A DNA stretch of 5,789 bases, taken from assembly GCA_965603355.1 (NCBI GenBank), contig CBFDCQ010000125.1:1-5789 (forward strand). The letters run 5' to 3'. The notes under the pieces were generated by a model, which saw nothing but the letters and a program-made list of their open reading frames with translations, was not told the origin of the DNA and did not search any database. The stretch comes from CBFDCQ01 sp965603355 (lineage in GTDB: Bacteria; Hydrogenedentota; CAZGCA01; CBFDCQ01). Shown piece after piece: positions 3,598-5,789 of this stretch. Each line of letters starts with the position of its first letter. The first letter of the stretch is position 1. Made by a program: the position numbers and the translations under genes.

Positions 3598-5091
3598 ATG
3601 GCCACTAAACGATACACGCGGCGCGATTTCATCGGGACTGTAGGTCTGGGAGCCGCATCGGTGGCGGTGCTGCAAAATGCGAGCGCGGTTCAACAGCAAG
3701 CGGGCTCACGCGGGAAGCTCCCGAACGTCATCTTCATCATGGCCGACGATATGGGCTATGGCGACACGACGGTATATAATCCGGAATCGAAGATCCCGAC
3801 GCCCCACATGGAGCAACTGGCCAGCGAGGGCGTAACGTTCACGGATGCCCATTCGCCCGCCGCCTGGTGCATCCCGTCGCGGTATGGGCTGCTCACCGGA
3901 CGCTATCACTGGCGCGAGAAACGCCAGGGAGAGTTGGGCTACTATGGTCCTGCCCTTATCGAAGCCGGCCGTTTGACGCTTGGCGAGCTCCTCCAGCGCC
4001 AGGGCTATGCCACGGCCTGCATCGGCAAGTGGCACCTCGGCATGGGGTGGCACATGAAGGATGGCTCCCTCATCCCCAACGGTCGCTTGAATCAGCAAGA
4101 GAAGATCGATTTCACGCAGGCCATCACCGACGGCCCGATTGACCGCGGATTCGACTACTTCTTCGGGACGTCCTCCTGCACAACAGACGATCCGCCTCAA
4201 TGCTTCATCGAAAACGACCGAATCATCGGCGGTATACCGGTCGTCGTGCCGGACCACACGGACGAAGGGCGACTAATGTATGGGTTGCCTAACTGGAAAC
4301 ACGAGGACGCCGATATCGAGTTCACGAACAAATCGGTCGCGTGGATCGAGAAACAGGTAAAGGCCAATCCGCGAAACCCCTTCTTCCTTTACCTGCCGTT
4401 GTCCGTGCCCCACGTTCCATGGTTCCCGCCGGATATGGTCAAAGGCAGAAGCCAGGCAGGTCCGCGAGGCGACCAGGTCGTTCTGGCGGATTGGAGCCTG
4501 GGGAAAATCATGAAGACGCTCGATAACCTGGGAGTCGCAGACAATACGCTGCTCATCTTCACCAGTGACAACGGACCGCGCGAGGGAGTGAATGGCCACC
4601 GGTCGTCAGGCGACTGGCGGGGATACAAACAGAACATCTGGGAGGGTGGCCATCGCATGCCGTTCATAGCCAGGTGGCCGGGCAAAATCAAGCCGGGCAC
4701 GACCAGTGACGAGGTGCTGTGCTTTACTGACATGATGGCCACGTGTGCCGCGATCACGGGCGCCAATCTTCCGGACCGCGCTGCCGAGGACAGCTTCAAC
4801 ATGCTCCCTGCACTACTGGACGAACCTAGCCACAAACCTATACGCGAGGCTATCGTCCATCGAAGCGGCGAAGCCACCCTTGCCATACGCCAGGGCCCCT
4901 GGAAACTCATTCCTGGGAGGCAGCGTTCAGGAATGCGGGTGGCACGCGAGAGGCCGGGTCAGTTGTATAACCTCAAGGACGATCCCGGCGAGACCAACAA
5001 CCTCTGGGACAAGCACCCTGAAATTGTCGAGCGCCTATCCGCGCTCCTCGAGAAGTACAAGAGGGATGGACGGACCCGGCCGCGCCTCTAG
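3598..5091 (+). CDS. Tat-exported S1-family sulfatase (arylsulfatase type)
   Basis: 497 residues, full family length. N-terminus: twin-arginine TRRDFIG (7-13), a hydrophobic stretch (14-25) and a likely cleavage after ASA (28-30), so it is exported folded. Sulfatase domain: NVIFIMADDMGYGD (43-56) with metal ligands D50/D51; the C-x-P-S-R signature CIPSR (91-95), where C91 must be converted to formylglycine; TGRYHW; GKWHLG with K144 and H146; SDNG with metal ligands D324/N325; and K344 before EGGHRMPFIARWPG. The C-terminal subdomain has LYNLKDDPGETNN (D462-P463-G464-E465) and ends GRTRP-like. All expected catalytic residues are present, so it should hydrolyse sulfate esters, probably on a sulfated glycan or aryl substrate outside the cytoplasm. 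The maturation enzyme (FGE or anaerobic SME) is not in the window. AAGGAG lies six bases before ATG. It heads a likely operon with the next two genes. Confidence 0.95.
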   Translation: MATKRYTRRDFIGTVGLGAASVAVLQNASAVQQQAGSRGKLPNVIFIMADDMGYGDTTVYNPESKIPTPHMEQLASEGVTFTDAHSPAAWCIPSRYGLLTGRYHWREKRQGELGYYGPALIEAGRLTLGELLQRQGYATACIGKWHLGMGWHMKDGSLIPNGRLNQQEKIDFTQAITDGPIDRGFDYFFGTSSCTTDDPPQCFIENDRIIGGIPVVVPDHTDEGRLMYGLPNWKHEDADIEFTNKSVAWIEKQVKANPRNPFFLYLPLSVPHVPWFPPDMVKGRSQAGPRGDQVVLADWSLGKIMKTLDNLGVADNTLLIFTSDNGPREGVNGHRSSGDWRGYKQNIWEGGHRMPFIARWPGKIKPGTTSDEVLCFTDMMATCAAITGANLPDRAAEDSFNMLPALLDEPSHKPIREAIVHRSGEATLAIRQGPWKLIPGRQRSGMRVARERPGQLYNLKDDPGETNNLWDKHPEIVERLSALLEKYKRDGRTRPRL

Positions 5092-5130
5092 ATGGGGCTG
5101 GATAGGAAATCCCGGAGGAAAGGTCAGTCT

Positions 5131-5367
5131 ATGCGAAGAGGAAGTCTTCTAATTCAGCTCTTGGCGCTTACCATGATGTGCGCCTGTGCGACCGTAGACA
5201 CCGTAGACCAAGCAGGTAACGATTCGCTCCCGCAGGAAGGCGTTCCCAAAGGAACGGTGACGGAACACACCCGCGATAGCAGCCGCTCGCCCGGTTGGTC
5301 GCGTTGGATGTTTAACCGTAACACATGGGAGACATGCTATGAAAAACAAGAAAACGTCACGTCGTAA
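5131..5367 (+). CDS. Small putative lipoprotein (78 residues)
   Basis: The frame could start at ATG 5092, directly after the sulfatase stop, but that start has no ribosome binding site. I choose ATG 5131, which follows GGAGGAAAGG (5114-5123) and places the signal peptide at the N-terminus: MRRGS, a hydrophobic LLIQLLALTMM and a lipobox-like CAC ending at C18. The rest is short, hydrophilic, Ser/Thr/Asp-rich and probably disordered, with TVDTVD encoded by a tandem 9-bp DNA repeat (5191-5208). A hairpin CGTTCC-CAAA-GGAACG (5241-5256) lies inside. Its last 29 bases overlap the next gene in another frame, suggesting translational coupling. No family is recognised. It may be a real short lipoprotein, a truncated one, or a spurious frame in a spacer between sulfatase and oxidoreductase. 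Confidence 0.45.
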   Translation: MRRGSLLIQLLALTMMCACATVDTVDQAGNDSLPQEGVPKGTVTEHTRDSSRSPGWSRWMFNRNTWETCYEKQENVTS

Positions 5368-5789
5368 GTTTCTTGGCTCTGCGGCAGCCGCTTTAACAGG
5401 ATGTACTATCGTTCCCCGTCACATTCTCGGCGGCGCTGGATATAAATCTCCAAGTGAAACACTGAATGTCGCCGGCGTTGGTGTCGGTGGTATGGGAGCC
5501 AGTAACATAGTCAAAATAGCGGGAATGGAGTTAAACGAAGAAACTCAACAGTTATCTAAGGGCGGGGAGGGTGAGAATATCGTCGCCCTGTGCGATGTAG
5601 ATACCCAAAAGGCTGCTGATATTTTCAATGCCTTCCCCAAGGCTCCAAAATATACAGATTATCGAAAGATGCTGGAAAAGCAAAAGGATATTGACGCTGT
5701 AATCATTGCCACCCCAGACCATACACACGCTGTTATTGCCATGATGGCAATCAAAATGGGAAAACATGTATATTGCCAGAAACCTCTCA
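5339..5789 (+). CDS. Tat-exported Gfo/Idh/MocA oxidoreductase (3' end outside window)
   Basis: 150 codons are visible with no stop before the window ends. ATG 5339 follows GGGAGA (5327-5332) at six-base spacing. N-terminus: twin-arginine SRRKFLG (7-13), Ala-rich core, then LTGC with C22, a canonical lipobox, so it may be a Tat-exported lipoprotein. VPRHILGG (25-32) is typical of this Tat subgroup. The Rossmann domain begins LNVAGVGVGGMG (42-53) with the dinucleotide loop G46-x-G48-x-x-G51. CDVD (85-88) carries the acidic residue for the adenosine ribose, TPDHTHAVIAMMA (125-137) follows, and YCQKPL (145-150) replaces the classical EKP lysine motif, as is common in this subgroup. Members oxidise, reduce or epimerise sugars and inositols with NAD(P); the substrate is unknown. 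It lies behind the sulfatase, so a role on a desulfated sugar is plausible. GC content is about 46%, clearly below its neighbour. Confidence 0.9.
   Translation, partial: MKNKKTSRRKFLGSAAAALTGCTIVPRHILGGAGYKSPSETLNVAGVGVGGMGASNIVKIAGMELNEETQQLSKGGEGENIVALCDVDTQKAADIFNAFPKAPKYTDYRKMLEKQKDIDAVIIATPDHTHAVIAMMAIKMGKHVYCQKPL

Noticed and set aside
3706..4257. Reverse-strand frame of 183 codons inside the sulfatase
   Set aside because: Antisense to conserved sulfatase motifs including the CIPSR active site; a shadow frame.
3745..4257. Sulfatase as an inactive relative or a phosphodiesterase-type enzyme
   Set aside because: C91 in CIPSR, D50/D51, K144, H146, D324/N325 and K344 are all present, matching an active formylglycine sulfatase.
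1..5789. CRISPR array, tRNA, rRNA, insertion sequence, toxin-antitoxin or defence system
   Set aside because: I looked for regular spaced repeats, terminal inverted repeats with transposase motifs, cloverleaf-like segments and known defence motifs, and saw none.

Overview
This window reads as chromosomal DNA from a Gram-negative-type bacterium that exports enzymes through the Tat pathway. Two gene products carry twin-arginine signals (a sulfatase and a Gfo/Idh/MocA oxidoreductase) and two more look like small lipoproteins. Tat-exported sulfatases and Tat-exported Gfo/Idh/MocA oxidoreductases side by side are typical of the Planctomycetota-Verrucomicrobiota-Lentisphaerota group and some uncultured relatives. 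The DUF2284, SCP2 and DHRS4-like SDR genes on the left are common in anaerobic, lipid-using bacteria. I cannot place the organism below 'probably an uncultured polysaccharide- or lipid-degrading bacterium'.

Layout, all convincing genes on the + strand: (i) 2-538, the 3' part of a cysteine-rich DUF2284 protein; (ii) 539-997, a gap with a weak 58-codon ORF and a near-consensus promoter (798-826) that would give a structured leader of about 165 nt; (iii) 998-1318, a stand-alone SCP2 sterol/lipid-carrier domain protein; (iv) 1319-1775, a gap with a strong hairpin and a second near-consensus promoter (1678-1706); (v) 1776-2207, a small lipoprotein with an acidic Asp/Gly loop; (vi) 2208-2514, a gap with a palindrome, a possible 26-codon ORF and a duplicated Shine-Dalgarno; (vii) 2515-3276, a classical short-chain dehydrogenase; (viii) 3277-3597, a gap holding what may be an eroded cysteine desulfurase fragment and a weaker promoter; (ix) 3598-5091, a complete Tat-exported S1 sulfatase; (x) 5131-5367, a 78-residue putative lipoprotein; (xi) 5339-5789, the N-terminal part of a Tat-exported Gfo/Idh/MocA oxidoreductase that runs off the window and overlaps gene (x).

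Genes (ix)-(xi) are tightly packed and look like one transcription unit for periplasmic or surface breakdown of a sulfated, probably carbohydrate, substrate: the sulfatase removes sulfate and the oxidoreductase acts on a sugar or sugar derivative. The left-hand genes are separate units with their own promoters and gaps of 300-460 bp. SCP2 and the SDR could both serve lipid or alcohol/ketone metabolism, but nothing in the sequence ties them together.

I see no CRISPR array, tRNA, rRNA, insertion sequence or recognised defence system. The least expected signals are regulatory: two promoters sharing nearly the same spacer, a downstream GGCAACAG element at identical spacing in two promoters, and two closely related 12-bp palindromes. 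Base composition also falls sharply in the last gene (about 46% GC by hand count, against roughly 60% in sampled parts of the sulfatase).
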